A stretch of 64,000 bases of DNA from Bacillus sp. ISL-41. GTDB taxonomy: Bacteria; Bacillota; Bacilli; Bacillales; Cytobacillaceae. The notes beneath the pieces are model-generated. The model saw only the letters and a list, made by a program, of their open reading frames with translations. It was not told the DNA's origin and made no database searches. This document shows, in pieces, positions 34,359 through 43,883 of the stretch. Position numbers and translations under genes: made by a program. Position 1 is the first letter of the stretch, and every line of letters starts with the position of its first letter. The DNA is taken from NCBI RefSeq assembly GCF_018613235.1, contig NZ_JAGGQP010000027.1, forward strand, positions 1 to 64,000, in the 5' to 3' direction.

Positions 34359-34403
34359 TTCTTCACCACCTTAGTTGCTTTGTCTTTCTTGTACCTTAAT
34401 CAT

Positions 34404-34430
34404 AAAAAAAAGGGCTTACATTTATAAGCC
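34404..34430 (-). terminator. Intrinsic terminator inside the ABC operon leader
   Basis: Stem GGCTTA (34413-34418) / TAAGCC (34425-34430) with eight U's on the minus strand. It lies between the likely promoter (-10 at 34519-34514) and the first permease, so it would stop transcription before the operon unless bypassed. Confidence 0.65.
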
Positions 34431-34487
34431 ATGGAATTTTGCTTATGGTACCAATTTTTTAGTTTTAGGTTTATTGAACAAAATATT

Positions 34488-34547
34488 GATACCATCGTGT
34501 TGGTATCGTTTACATTATAAGAAGGAATTCGTGGAAGCCAGATACCA
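34488..34547 (-). promoter_or_regulatory. Promoter region of the ABC operon with three GATACCA half-sites
   Basis: GATACCA occurs at 34488-34494, inverted at 34501-34507 (TGGTATC, six bases apart) and direct again at 34541-34547. A minus-strand TATAAT lies at 34519-34514 with no good -35, as expected for an activator-dependent promoter. The YesN-like regulator is the natural candidate. Confidence 0.5.
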
Positions 34548-34644
34548 GTTGAGCTTTTGCATAATCCGAAATGTTAAGTTGTCTCCTATGTAGTGGACAT
34601 TTTTGTAAAGCTTCTTTTCAAGCTTTCCAGCTTATACTTTCGAA

Positions 34645-34691
34645 TAAAAAAAACCTGCGTAATAGACTTTTATATGTGTCTACTACACAGG
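34645..34691 (-). terminator. Terminator downstream of the ZIP remnant
   Basis: CCTGCGTAATAGAC (34654-34667) pairs, with two wobble positions, with GTCTACTACACAGG (34678-34691). The U-tract is on the minus strand. It is the surviving terminator of the decayed gene. Confidence 0.7.
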
Positions 34692-34720
34692 ATTTGCAGC
34701 TTTATCATATTTATCAACCC

Positions 34721-34949
34721 TCAAAACTTAGAGCATTCGGAAGGATCGGCTGTATAAACATGACAGCCCGCTGCCACTCGTTCCACCATGCCAGAGAATT
34801 GGCCGTAAAGGAAGCTATTCTTCCTCGCCATTCCTACCGTTCTTAATGGTATGGAAACTGTAACACCTTCAGGGAAGTTCTGAATTCCTATCCCGATCTC
34901 AAGTGCGATTGCCCCCCATCAACGATTCTGAAAGAAAGCCGGCAACCAT
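34721..34949 (-). pseudogene. Remnant of a ZIP-family metal transporter
   Basis: The minus-strand frame ending at TGA 34721-34723 reads [20 protein letters not shown], then [20 protein letters not shown]. This is the conserved helix pair of ZIP zinc/iron transporters (usual form [12 protein letters not shown]...PLR). Both sides decay. The 5' part needs a one-base shift ([13 protein letters not shown] then frame change), and the 3' part turns into unrelated codons and stops. The intact gene would be about 240-270 codons; only about 75 remain. Family assignment is firm; it is certainly non-functional. Confidence 0.82.
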
Positions 34950-34992
34950 AAAAATTTTCAATACGGTCACTCTACATGGCTCAATGTAAATC

Positions 34993-36699
34993 CTAGATTC
35001 TGAACTTACTCACAGTGTCTTGTAACCCTTCAGCCATGGTTGATAAATTGTTTGCTGCTGCTGATATTTCTTCCATTGATGCTAGTTGCTCTTCTGCTGA
35101 AGCTGCTACGCTTTGGCTATGCATGGAAGATTCTTTGGAAATCGTTGTTATACCTGTAACAGTTGCAGCCACCTCTTGGGTACTTGCGGACATTTGTTGT
35201 GTAGTCGCTGCCATTTCATCAATTTGTTCTCCCATTTCCGACATTGACTGCAGAATTTCTTTGAAATTATCTTGGGTCTTCGTTACAATTCCTAAGCCAT
35301 TTTGGACCTCTTGTTTTACTAGTTCCATTGAGCCATTAGAACGTTCCATATGGCTTTGGATTTGCTTGATTAAATCTGATATTTCAGAGGAAGAGTCCTG
35401 GGATTGCTCTGCAAGTTTTCGAACTTCGTCTGCAACGACCGCGAACCCTTTGCCATGCTCGCCAGCTCTGGCAGCTTCAATGGCTGCGTTCAACGCTAAA
35501 AGATTCGTCTGGTTAGCAATCTCTGTTATCACTTTGGATATATCTCCAATTTGCTTGGATTTTTCATTCAATAATTTAATCACATCACTCGTTTCATTGA
35601 CAGTGGAATGAATCATATTCATTTGTTGGGAGGTTTCGCTAACAAAATCTCCTCCCTGTTTGGCGCGGTCACTTGCTATTGATCCAGATTCAGAAATGGA
35701 TGATGACGTTTCAGCAATATTTGAAATACCTAATGCCAACTCTTCTAATGCTCTTGCAGTCTCTTCAACACTTTGCGTCTGGTTATCTGAACCATTGGCA
35801 ATTTGCTGTATGGCTTCTGTTATTTGTTCCGTGGCCTTACTCGTTTGTTCGGCTCCGGCCGTCAGCTCTTCAGATGAGGATGCGACTTGTTCCGAAGTTT
35901 CCATTACTATCTTAATCATACTGCTTAAGTTTGCTTTCATATTGTTATAACTTGATGCAAGATCACTTAATTCGTCGCCTGCATTATCGACAACGACCGC
36001 CGTAAAATTACCCTCGCCCGCATTTTCCAACGCATTGCTGATGTCTTCCAAACGTTTCTTCAATTTTCTAGTGAAAATTAAAACAACTAAAGAAGCAATG
36101 ATCATTACTGAAACGATGACAATGATAAATACAGTTAAAAATGAAGACATGATTTTGTCAATAATTTCTTGAGATGCTCCTACATAAAGAATACCAACCT
36201 TCTCTCCACTGTTATTCTTAATCGGCATGTAGGCAGTTTGATAATTCTTACCAGCGACCACGGCTTCTCCATAAAAATTTTTGCCCTCTTTGAGAACTAC
36301 ATCAGCTACTTTTTGCGATACTTTCGTCCCTACTGCTCTCTCTCCATTAACTATTACATTTGTTGCGATTCTTGTATCACCCTGAAAGATGGTTACCGTA
36401 TCACCTGTTTCAGCGCCAATCAAATCTACTAATTCATAATTTTCGTTAAGCAATTGATTTCCTTTATATAATTTACCGCTTTTGATCTCCCAATCACCTG
36501 TGAATTTGCTGTCAATGAGTTGATTGCTCATTGCCAAGTCACCTTTCGCTTTTTCAATTGCAAATGACTTGATTCCATCAGTTACTTTACTTATAACCAC
36601 AGTTCCTATAATGAGAGAAAGTAATATGACAATACTTATAACGATTAAATTGATTTTTGTCCCTAATTTTAGCCTTAAATTTTTCTTGCTAGTTCTCAT
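34993..36699 (-). CDS. Methyl-accepting chemotaxis protein with single Cache domain (568 aa)
   Basis: A chemoreceptor. TM1 is about 13-35, an extracellular single-Cache-like sensor about 36-185 ([40 protein letters not shown]), TM2 about 188-212, HAMP to about 265, then the long signalling coiled coil. The tip reads [20 protein letters not shown] and [18 protein letters not shown], which bind CheW/CheA. GGGAGAGG precedes ATG 36699. CheW and an EAL protein lie upstream on the same strand. Confidence 0.94.
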   Translation of the reverse strand: MRTSKKNLRLKLGTKINLIVISIVILLSLIIGTVVISKVTDGIKSFAIEKAKGDLAMSNQLIDSKFTGDWEIKSGKLYKGNQLLNENYELVDLIGAETGDTVTIFQGDTRIATNVIVNGERAVGTKVSQKVADVVLKEGKNFYGEAVVAGKNYQTAYMPIKNNSGEKVGILYVGASQEIIDKIMSSFLTVFIIVIVSVMIIASLVVLIFTRKLKKRLEDISNALENAGEGNFTAVVVDNAGDELSDLASSYNNMKANLSSMIKIVMETSEQVASSSEELTAGAEQTSKATEQITEAIQQIANGSDNQTQSVEETARALEELALGISNIAETSSSISESGSIASDRAKQGGDFVSETSQQMNMIHSTVNETSDVIKLLNEKSKQIGDISKVITEIANQTNLLALNAAIEAARAGEHGKGFAVVADEVRKLAEQSQDSSSEISDLIKQIQSHMERSNGSMELVKQEVQNGLGIVTKTQDNFKEILQSMSEMGEQIDEMAATTQQMSASTQEVAATVTGITTISKESSMHSQSVAASAEEQLASMEEISAAANNLSTMAEGLQDTVSKFRI

Positions 36700-36754
36700 C
36701 TGTTGCCTCTCCCTTGAAGTTCATTATTAATATGTACAGATATACAGAGTTTCC

Positions 36755-37216
36755 TTATTGGTTTCCATTTGATATGTATCGTTCCTTAAAATTTTCAATA
36801 TCTTTCAAGGACAAAAGCATTTCCTCAATATTTAGAATTGATATGATCCGGTCTCCTTCTAGCACAACCCCATCGACAAAATTGCTTTCATTTACGATTT
36901 TAACTGGGCTGACTGTGCCAATATGTAGATCAATGATTTCATTTGTGTTCTCAACCATCAGTGCAATCGTTACCCCCTCAATATCCAGTAAAATGTATCG
37001 AGCCTCTTCATCTACATTTATCTTCTGGTTGTAGAGAACTTGATTACTGTCTATTACCGGGATAATTTCCCCTCTAATATTGGCAATGCCAACTATATAT
37101 TCAGATGACTTAGGGATACTGGTTGTCTCACGTTTCTTTTCAATCGATATTACTTTCCGAAGGTCCACTCCGAATACTGCATCATTTGCTTTAAATAGTA
37201 TGAATGTTTTTTTCAT
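36755..37216 (-). CDS. CheW-like chemotaxis adaptor (153 aa)
   Basis: It links receptors to the CheA kinase. The protein is a single CheW domain: FKANDAVFGVDLRKVISIEK at the start, IVGIANIRGEIIPVIDSNQV (the conserved NLRG-type motif, here NIRG) and DGVVLEGDRIISILNIEEML near the end. The 55-base gap to the receptor gene suggests a two-gene unit dedicated to this receptor. A main che operon is not in the window. Confidence 0.9.
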   Translation of the reverse strand: MKKTFILFKANDAVFGVDLRKVISIEKKRETTSIPKSSEYIVGIANIRGEIIPVIDSNQVLYNQKINVDEEARYILLDIEGVTIALMVENTNEIIDLHIGTVSPVKIVNESNFVDGVVLEGDRIISILNIEEMLLSLKDIENFKERYISNGNQ

Positions 37217-37297
37217 GATTTCTCTCCCTTAGGTGCATATATCATCCATTATGTTTATCCAGATTAATATTTGATGGAAAAGCTCATCGAAGGTTGG

Positions 37298-38014
37298 TCA
37301 CAACCTGTGTGGCTTCGAAATATAATAACCTTGCACAGCAGGTATGCCTAACCGGCAAGCAGCGATTAAATCTTCCTTTTTTTCAATTCCTTCGAGAACA
37401 ACTACCGAATCTTCAGTTGAGTCAGCAAGGAAGGCTTCGATATTTTTTTGTTTTTCTTTGGACTTTGACAAATTTTCGGAACAAGATCGGTCTAGTTTCG
37501 TAAAATGCGGTTTAATCTTCCTAATCTTGCTCAATGAAATGGGAGTAAGTGGTAAATCATCCAGGGCAATCAGCAACCCCGTATTTTTTAATAACAATAT
37601 TCCGTTCACAAATTCTTTTTTATCCCAATACTTGTCTTCAAATGAATCCTCATTGATTTCAAAAACCACTCTTCCCTTTAACATAGGGAACTTCTTGACT
37701 AACCCCTCTATAAATTCAGGAAACATAGGGTGAATGATAGTCGAAGGAAAAATATTAACAAAAAGCAAATACTCTTCCCAGTAATAAAGAGGATATTCTC
37801 TTATTGAGTTCAGGATAGAAGCTGTATCTAATTCATACAGCAGCCCTTCTTCTCTTCCATGTTTAAAAACTAGGAGAGGATTAATACTTGGTTCGGTTCG
37901 CAACAAGGCTTCATAAGCAAAAATGGCTTCAGTTTCTGTGTTCCATAGAGGCTGGTACTCATTGTACAATGAACCTGTTGTTATGAGGCTTGAAATATCC
38001 ATTACGCACTCCAT
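37298..38014 (-). CDS. EAL-domain protein with altered active-site loop (238 aa)
   Basis: EAL domains cleave cyclic di-GMP. Visible are YEALLR (the EAL motif), FVNIFPSTI, FEINEDSF, the Asp pair in IALDDL, Lys in FTKLDRS, Glu in LEGIE and GYYISKP. The loop after DD, usually FGTGYSS, here reads PLTPISL, so metal binding or dimer coupling may be impaired and it may act as a c-di-GMP receptor instead. I start at ATG 38014, nine bases after AAGGAG. It is near the chemoreceptor, suggesting a motility link. Confidence 0.85.
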   Translation of the reverse strand: MECVMDISSLITTGSLYNEYQPLWNTETEAIFAYEALLRTEPSINPLLVFKHGREEGLLYELDTASILNSIREYPLYYWEEYLLFVNIFPSTIIHPMFPEFIEGLVKKFPMLKGRVVFEINEDSFEDKYWDKKEFVNGILLLKNTGLLIALDDLPLTPISLSKIRKIKPHFTKLDRSCSENLSKSKEKQKNIEAFLADSTEDSVVVLEGIEKKEDLIAACRLGIPAVQGYYISKPHRL

Positions 38015-38073
38015 CAATTCATGCTCCTTACTTTTTGTATGATGCCAAAATACTACCAAGTCGAAAATGGGCA

Positions 38074-38122
38074 TAAAAAAAAACACTTCTATTGAATTTG
38101 TATTCAATGAAAGGAGTGTTTT
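38074..38122 (-). terminator. Terminator of the short divergent transcript
   Basis: AACACTTCTATTGAAT pairs imperfectly with ATTCAATGAAAGGAGTGTT; the minus-strand tail is GTGTTTTTTTTTATG. No annotated gene reads into it from the right except the short ORF at 38128-38220. Confidence 0.75.
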
Positions 38123-38127
38123 AGCTT

Positions 38128-38220
38128 TTAGCAGGATCGCTGCTCAAATTCTAAGATTCCTAAGGTAACAGCTAAAAGAAATGTTAGCAAGCAACAGGTG
38201 CCCTGTTCTCCACCATACAT
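38128..38220 (-). CDS. Candidate 30-aa hydrophobic peptide ORF
   Basis: The ORF runs from ATG 38220 to TAA 38130-38128. The peptide begins MYGGEQGTCCLLTFLLAV and ends EFEQRSC; the centre is hydrophobic. It lies inside a transcript with a good promoter (TTGAAA 38290-38285, 17 bases, TATACT 38267-38262) and terminator (38074-38122), divergent from the HTH-TPR regulator. The ATG lacks a clear ribosome site; a GGTGGAG inside could serve a shorter frame. Signal-peptide precursor for the regulator or a regulatory RNA are both possible. Confidence 0.4.
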   Translation of the reverse strand: MYGGEQGTCCLLTFLLAVTLGILEFEQRSC

Positions 38221-38236
38221 AATCTTTTAGAATATG

Positions 38237-38322
38237 AAACTTTCGAACTATCAATAACTGAAGTATATACAGGATAATTTAAACTTTCAATGATTTTTTT
38301 TGAAAAAATGTAAAAAACTTTC
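38237..38322. promoter_or_regulatory. Divergent promoter region with three AAACTTTC repeats
   Basis: AAACTTTC occurs in direct orientation at 38237-38244, 38281-38288 and 38315-38322. The second overlaps the -35 of the minus-strand promoter; the third lies just upstream of a TATAAT (38335-38340) for the regulator gene. They are candidate binding sites of the HTH-TPR protein. Confidence 0.5.
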
Positions 38323-38397
38323 ACTTTAGAGTATTATAATTACCAATAATTACACTTTGGTAGTACAATTTAACTATTCTTTATTTCAGGAGTAAAT

Positions 38398-39753
38398 ATG
38401 AAAACACAAATACCTAGGCATAATAATATTGGAGAAAAGATCAGAGAGAAAAGAAAAGAACTGAGAATGACATTAGGTGAATTGGCCAACGGAATATGCT
38501 CAGTAGGCAAATTAAGTAATATTGAAAATGGACATACACCAGTTTCAACTATCGACCTAAAAAAATTCAGCGATAAACTCGAAACACCAATTAGTTATTT
38601 TTCTGATCCCTTCATCAGTGACAAAATCCAGGATCTTGACTACCAGAAGCAAAAAATAAAAGATTTAATATATTTTAAGCAATGGGATATAGTCGTTATT
38701 GAACTTGAGGCATTTAAAAGAAAAATAGATTCTTATCAAATTACAAGCAGAGAGATTGACTATGATTTTCTTTCCGGAATTTATTATCTGGAGACAAACC
38801 AATTGTATCTATCAGAAAAATTTTTGACTCATGTTATGGAATTAAAAGAAACCAACAATTATTCATTACGCCTGAAGCTAAAAGCCTATAATGCAGCTGC
38901 TAATCTTTTTTTTACTCAAAAAAAGATAACGAAAAGCATACAAATGCTTGAAAAGGCTTTGGAACTTTCTAGAGAAAGCCCTACCATTACGAAGGAGGAG
39001 AGAGACAATATTTATTTCAACCTTTCAATCCTTAATCTGTGTGCAGGAGCGTATTTTAAAGCATTACAAAGTGTAAATAATGTGAGCCATTATTTAATTG
39101 ATAACCATGAAACAGAATACATCCAAATCCTGATCAGATTACTTGAAAACTCACCATTAAGTGATGTTAGAAAAGATTTACTCAAGCTTAGGGAAAAATT
39201 ACAGCAAAAGAAGGACAAGGAAGGTATAATCCGTGGATGGGCTTTAACACTCTATACAAGTATGACTTATTATCCTTCTTCGGATCTATTTGATACACTA
39301 AAACAGCAATTTTGGGAGGACATGGGAGTCATCAGCCAAATGGATGAATATAAAGAAACAGCATTACCTCTATTTCAACTGGCACTTTTCGTTTCCATTA
39401 CAAATAATTACAATTTATATTTTTCACAGGATTTAGTCAATAAAACAAAGGAGCTGCTCTTAAATACAGCGCACAAACTAAACACAGCCAGAAATTATTA
39501 TCTTGAAGGAAAATTCCATACTGAATACCTATCCAGCAAAGATACGGCGTTAAATCTATTTCAGCAGGCGCTGGATGCATTAGATAACGAATACAATGGC
39601 CTATTAAAAGCTGATATCCTTTTCGAAATTTCTAAATTAAAATCGATAAAAAATGATGCAATGCTCGCTTTGGAATTGTACCATGGCCATTTTAAAAACC
39701 AGTTTTTATTTACTCATTTTGATGAGTTAATCTTGCCAACCTTTAAATATTAA
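38398..39753 (+). CDS. HTH-TPR regulator, RRNPP-like (451 aa)
   Basis: An N-terminal XRE-type HTH (about residues 10-68: IGEKIREKRKELRMTLGELA, GKLSNIENGHTPVSTIDLKK) is followed by a long all-helical TPR array (about 80-445), including SIQMLEKALELS and DTALNLFQQALDALDNEYNG. This is the plan of RRNPP regulators (PlcR, NprR, Rgg-like), whose TPRs bind short secreted peptides. It has no start-associated partner gene downstream; a short divergent transcript lies upstream. The HTH call is firm; peptide control is inferred. Base composition is more AT-rich than the neighbours, which may mark transfer. Confidence 0.85.
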   Translation: MKTQIPRHNNIGEKIREKRKELRMTLGELANGICSVGKLSNIENGHTPVSTIDLKKFSDKLETPISYFSDPFISDKIQDLDYQKQKIKDLIYFKQWDIVVIELEAFKRKIDSYQITSREIDYDFLSGIYYLETNQLYLSEKFLTHVMELKETNNYSLRLKLKAYNAAANLFFTQKKITKSIQMLEKALELSRESPTITKEERDNIYFNLSILNLCAGAYFKALQSVNNVSHYLIDNHETEYIQILIRLLENSPLSDVRKDLLKLREKLQQKKDKEGIIRGWALTLYTSMTYYPSSDLFDTLKQQFWEDMGVISQMDEYKETALPLFQLALFVSITNNYNLYFSQDLVNKTKELLLNTAHKLNTARNYYLEGKFHTEYLSSKDTALNLFQQALDALDNEYNGLLKADILFEISKLKSIKNDAMLALELYHGHFKNQFLFTHFDELILPTFKY

Positions 39754-39782
39754 AAAGCAATACCTCATCCGAAGTTTTCTGA

Positions 39783-40592
<810 letters not shown>

Positions 40593-40604
40593 AGCTTTTT
40601 CTCG

Positions 40605-40640
40605 ATAGAAACCCTTGCTGCTGCAGGGGTTTCTATTTTG
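40605..40640 (+). terminator. Terminator after map
   Basis: Arms TAGAAACCC/GGGTTTCTA with a TTTTGTT tail. Confidence 0.85.
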
Positions 40641-40712
40641 TTGCATGTTCCCTGTCACCTTTCATACTATATTCCTATTTTTCGTATTGCTAAAAAAATT
40701 AAGCGAAAATGA

Positions 40713-40741
40713 TTGACACTTTTTCTATGACGAAGTAAAGT
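40713..40741 (+). promoter_or_regulatory. Promoter of the met transport operon
   Basis: TTGACA (40713-40718), 17 bases, TAAAGT (40736-40741), about 30 bases before the first SAM riboswitch. Confidence 0.75.
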
Positions 40742-40773
40742 AATAAACAAGATTTACAACTCAATATTCGTTA

Positions 40774-40930
40774 CTTCTTATCAAGAGAGGTTGAGGGACT
40801 GGCCCTATGACACCTCGGCAGCGGACTCCTTTGGAGGACTGTGCCAAATCCAGCAAGCATGAGCTTGACAGATAAGAAGAGGCTGACTTTTAATTTGATG
40901 TCCTCTTCTTTCTGAAGGGGACTTTTTGCT
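40774..40930 (+). ncRNA. SAM-I riboswitch (S-box) 1 with terminator
   Basis: P1 CTTCTTATC (40774-40782) pairs with GATAAGAAG (40871-40879). The core has AAGAGAGG..GAGGGACTGGCCC, CCTCGGCAGC and TGTGCCAAATCCAGCAAGC, all S-box hallmarks. The terminator GTCCTCTTC/GAAGGGGAC (40900-40922) is followed by T5; GAAGAGG at the P1 3' side can pair with CCTCTTC as antiterminator. SAM binding should stop transcription. Confidence 0.95.
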
Positions 40931-40966
40931 TTTCCAAATATCCCCACTCATAATTTCATAACGATA

Positions 40967-41134
40967 CTTTCTTATCAAGAGAGGCGGAGGGACTGGCCCT
41001 ATGAAGCCTCGGCAGCGGACTCACATTGAGGACTGTGCCAAATCCAGCAAGCAAGAGCTTGGGAGATAAGAAGAGATATTGTCCAGCAATCGTTGCGGCA
41101 TGACCTCTTCCTGTTTCCGGGAAGAGGTTTTTTT
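40967..41134 (+). ncRNA. SAM-I riboswitch (S-box) 2 with terminator
   Basis: A second, closely similar aptamer: P1 CTTATC (40970-40975 region) with GATAAG (41065-41070), GAGGGACTGGCCC, CCTCGGCAGC, TGTGCCAAATCCAGCAAGC. Its own terminator CCTCTTCC/GGAAGAGG (41104-41127) has T7. It lies in series behind riboswitch 1, so metN is read only if both fail to terminate. Confidence 0.95.
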
Positions 41135-41158
41135 ATGCATCTAAAAGGAGGAGAACAA

Positions 41159-42190
41159 TTGATTAGGTTTGAGAAAGTTGAAAAAGTTTATGAAAGCCGC
41201 GGGAATAAGGTAGCGGCACTGAATGGAATTGACCTGGAAATCAAAGAAGGAGAGATATTCGGAGTCATTGGTTTTAGCGGTGCAGGAAAAAGCTCTCTGA
41301 TACGCTGTGTGAATCTGTTGGAACGGCCAACAACCGGACGGGTGATTGTGGATGGCTGCGATATGACCTCCCTTTCAGTAAAAGAAGTCAGGGAGGTAAA
41401 AAAGAATATCGGCATGGTATTCCAGCATTTCAATCTTTTAAACTCGAAAACTGTTTTTGATAATGTCGCAATGCCGCTCATTCTCGCAAAACTTCCAAAA
41501 GCCAAAATTAAAGAGCGGGTCCATGAGCTCCTCGACTTTGTCGGCCTGGCGGATAAAGCAGACAATTATCCAGACCAGCTTTCGGGCGGCCAGAAGCAGC
41601 GAATCGGAATTGCCCGGGCTCTGGCAACCCAGCCGAAAATCCTGCTCTGTGACGAAGCGACATCTGCCCTTGATCCGCAGACGACCAGTTCGATCTTGCA
41701 GCTTTTGAAAAAAATCAACAAGGAGTACAATATTACGATTTTAATCATTACCCATGAAATGTCCGTCATCAGGGAAATTTGCGACAGAGTTGCTGTCATC
41801 GAGGATGGCAGAATCATCGAAGAAGACACTGTCTTTAGTGTTTTTTCAGCTCCTAAAACAGAAACAGCAAGAAATTTCGTCAGCACCATCATGAATGACA
41901 GCATTCCCGATTCCGTGTACAGGATTATTGAAGGAAATTCAGGGCTGCATAAGGTTTTCCGGATCAACTTTGTCGGTGAGTCAGCCGGTCAGCCACTTCT
42001 TTCCCAGCTTTCTAAGAAATACGATATCAATGTCAATGTTCTCTTCGGCAATATCACAGAGCTTCAGGGTATACCTTTCGGAAACCTGATTGTCGAGTTC
42101 CAGGGCAGTGATAAAGAAATTTTGAGGGCTCTTAATTTTATCGATCAACAAAAAGTAAGCATAAAGGAAGTGACAGCACATGCTAGTTAA
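41159..42190 (+). CDS. metN: Methionine ABC transporter ATPase MetN (343 aa)
   Basis: It powers methionine uptake. Walker A GFSGAGKSSL, signature LSGGQKQRIG, Walker B ILLCDEATSALD, and a C-terminal NIL/ACT-like domain (about 260-343) that senses methionine. I start at TTG 41159, five bases after AAAAGGAGGAG, giving the usual MetN length; an ATG further up lies in the terminator. It overlaps metI by 11 bases. Control is by two SAM riboswitches. Confidence 0.95.
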   Translation: MIRFEKVEKVYESRGNKVAALNGIDLEIKEGEIFGVIGFSGAGKSSLIRCVNLLERPTTGRVIVDGCDMTSLSVKEVREVKKNIGMVFQHFNLLNSKTVFDNVAMPLILAKLPKAKIKERVHELLDFVGLADKADNYPDQLSGGQKQRIGIARALATQPKILLCDEATSALDPQTTSSILQLLKKINKEYNITILIITHEMSVIREICDRVAVIEDGRIIEEDTVFSVFSAPKTETARNFVSTIMNDSIPDSVYRIIEGNSGLHKVFRINFVGESAGQPLLSQLSKKYDINVNVLFGNITELQGIPFGNLIVEFQGSDKEILRALNFIDQQKVSIKEVTAHAS

Positions 42191-42830
42191 CTCAGAGCAA
42201 ATCATTCAGGCCTTAATTGAAACACTGCAAATGGTTGCGTTCTCGCTCCTATTTTCGGCAATCCTCGGAGTGCCGCTGGGAATTGCGCTTGTGGTCACAA
42301 GGAAAGGCCATTTACTAGAGAACGCACCTGTTTTCAATGTACTCAACAGCGTCATCAACGTATTTCGGTCAGTGCCATTCATCATCCTGCTGGTCGCAAT
42401 CATCCCGCTGACCCGGCTGATTGTTGGCACGTCAATTGGTACAGCCGCAGCTGTCGTCCCGCTCGTCTTCTATGCAGGTCCATATATTGCCAGATTGGTA
42501 GAGAATTCCCTGCTAGAAGTAGATCCCGGCGTGATTGAGGCAGCCGAAGCAATGGGAGCCACTCCCTGGCAGATTGTTTTCAAATTCATTCTTCCCGAAG
42601 CGATGAGCTCGCTGATCCTTGCTTTTACGATTGCAACTGTTGGATTGATCGGCGCTTCAGCAATGGCCGGGGCAATCGGCGGCGGCGGACTGGGCGACCT
42701 GGCAATTACATATGGCTATCAGCGTTTTGATACCCAGACAATGTTCATCACAGTTGGCATCTTGATTGTAATGGTACAGGGACTTCAATCCCTTGGAAAT
42801 ATATCAGCTAAAAAAATCAGAAGAAGATAA
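42180..42830 (+). CDS. metI: Methionine ABC transporter permease (216 aa)
   Basis: The membrane channel of the importer, with five helices and the EAA-type loop EAAEAMGATPWQIVFKFILP. Its length matches MetI (MetP in B. subtilis). It overlaps metN by 11 bases and is followed after 16 bases by metQ, forming a standard three-gene operon. Confidence 0.95.
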   Translation: MLVNSEQIIQALIETLQMVAFSLLFSAILGVPLGIALVVTRKGHLLENAPVFNVLNSVINVFRSVPFIILLVAIIPLTRLIVGTSIGTAAAVVPLVFYAGPYIARLVENSLLEVDPGVIEAAEAMGATPWQIVFKFILPEAMSSLILAFTIATVGLIGASAMAGAIGGGGLGDLAITYGYQRFDTQTMFITVGILIVMVQGLQSLGNISAKKIRRR

Positions 42831-42846
42831 CCAGGAGGAAACCAAA

Positions 42847-43683
42847 ATGAAAAAACTTTTATTAGCATTGATTGTACTTAGTCTAGCAGTAATCAGCACG
42901 GCGTGTGCAAGCTCTTCATCATCCGCGAAAGGCGGAGAAACTGCCAAAGTGAAACTTGGAGTTAGCGGCACCGATCATCGAGTATGGGATTTTGTCGCCA
43001 AAAAGGCAGAAAAAGAAGGAATTGAAGTCGAAATCGTCACTTTCTCTGATTATGTCCAGCCGAACCTGGCCCTTGCTGAAGGTGAATTGGATGCCAACTC
43101 ATTTCAGACCGTTTCCTATTTTGACGCTTTTATCAAGGAACATAATCTTGACCTTGTTCCAATCGCAACCACACAGATTGCACCAATGGGTATTTATTCA
43201 GACAAATACAAAGACGTGAAAGATATCCCTGAAGGCGGGAAGATTGCCCTTGCAAATGAAGCTACGAACATGGGCAGAGGACTTCTTTTACTTCAGGAAG
43301 CTGGGTTGATCAAGCTTGAGGACGGCTTCGATGGAATTGGCTCCCTCGATAAAATCGTTGAGAATCCAAAGAATCTTGAACTTGTTACGCTTGTTGCCGG
43401 CCAGACTCCAAGGGTAATGCCGGATGTAGCAGCATCCATTATCAACAACGGAATCGCAGTCGATGCAGGACTTACACCAAAGAAGGATGCGATCTTCCTT
43501 GAGAGTGCAACTGCCACTCCATATATCAACATCATCGCTGTCCGGGAAGAAGATAAAGACAATGAAACTTTGAAAAGATTGGCTGAACTTTACCAGCAGG
43601 ATGACACAAAGGAGTTCATCGAGAAAGAGTACAAAGGAAATACGCTTCCTACCTTTGTGCCGCTTAGTGAGATTGGGTGGTAA
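42847..43683 (+). CDS. metQ: Methionine-binding lipoprotein MetQ (278 aa)
   Basis: An extracellular substrate-binding lipoprotein of the NlpA family. Signal peptide MKKLLLALIVLSLAVISTAC has a slightly unusual lipobox (STAC). The body contains VKLGVSGTDHRVWDFVAKKA, YVQPNLALAEGELDANSFQT and IALANEATNMGRGLLLLQEA. AGGAGG precedes ATG 42847. It binds methionine and delivers it to MetNI. Confidence 0.94.
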   Translation: MKKLLLALIVLSLAVISTACASSSSSAKGGETAKVKLGVSGTDHRVWDFVAKKAEKEGIEVEIVTFSDYVQPNLALAEGELDANSFQTVSYFDAFIKEHNLDLVPIATTQIAPMGIYSDKYKDVKDIPEGGKIALANEATNMGRGLLLLQEAGLIKLEDGFDGIGSLDKIVENPKNLELVTLVAGQTPRVMPDVAASIINNGIAVDAGLTPKKDAIFLESATATPYINIIAVREEDKDNETLKRLAELYQQDDTKEFIEKEYKGNTLPTFVPLSEIGW

Positions 43684-43700
43684 TAAGACATCTGCCAAAC

Positions 43701-43740
43701 TGTGACCGTAATTACGGGAACTTCCCTTTTACGGTCACAG
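43701..43740 (+). terminator. Hairpin after metQ
   Basis: TGTGACCGTAA pairs with TTACGGTCACA around a loop containing GGGAACTTCCC. The tail is C/T-rich without a clean U-run, so termination strength is uncertain. Confidence 0.5.
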
Positions 43741-43883
43741 TCCCCTCCTTTCTGCGACCGAATACTCTTTTAGAACACATCATCGAGCGTGCAGCAGTAA
43801 CAAGAAGCTTATTTCCAGCCCTAAAAAAATGCATAAGTTAGATAAGTATCATCCATTTAAATAGAACTCAAGGAGGAATCAGG

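Noticed and set aside
35015-35611. 198-codon plus-strand ORF
   Set aside because: Antisense shadow of the chemoreceptor coiled coil; Ser/Cys/Ala-rich nonsense with no motif.
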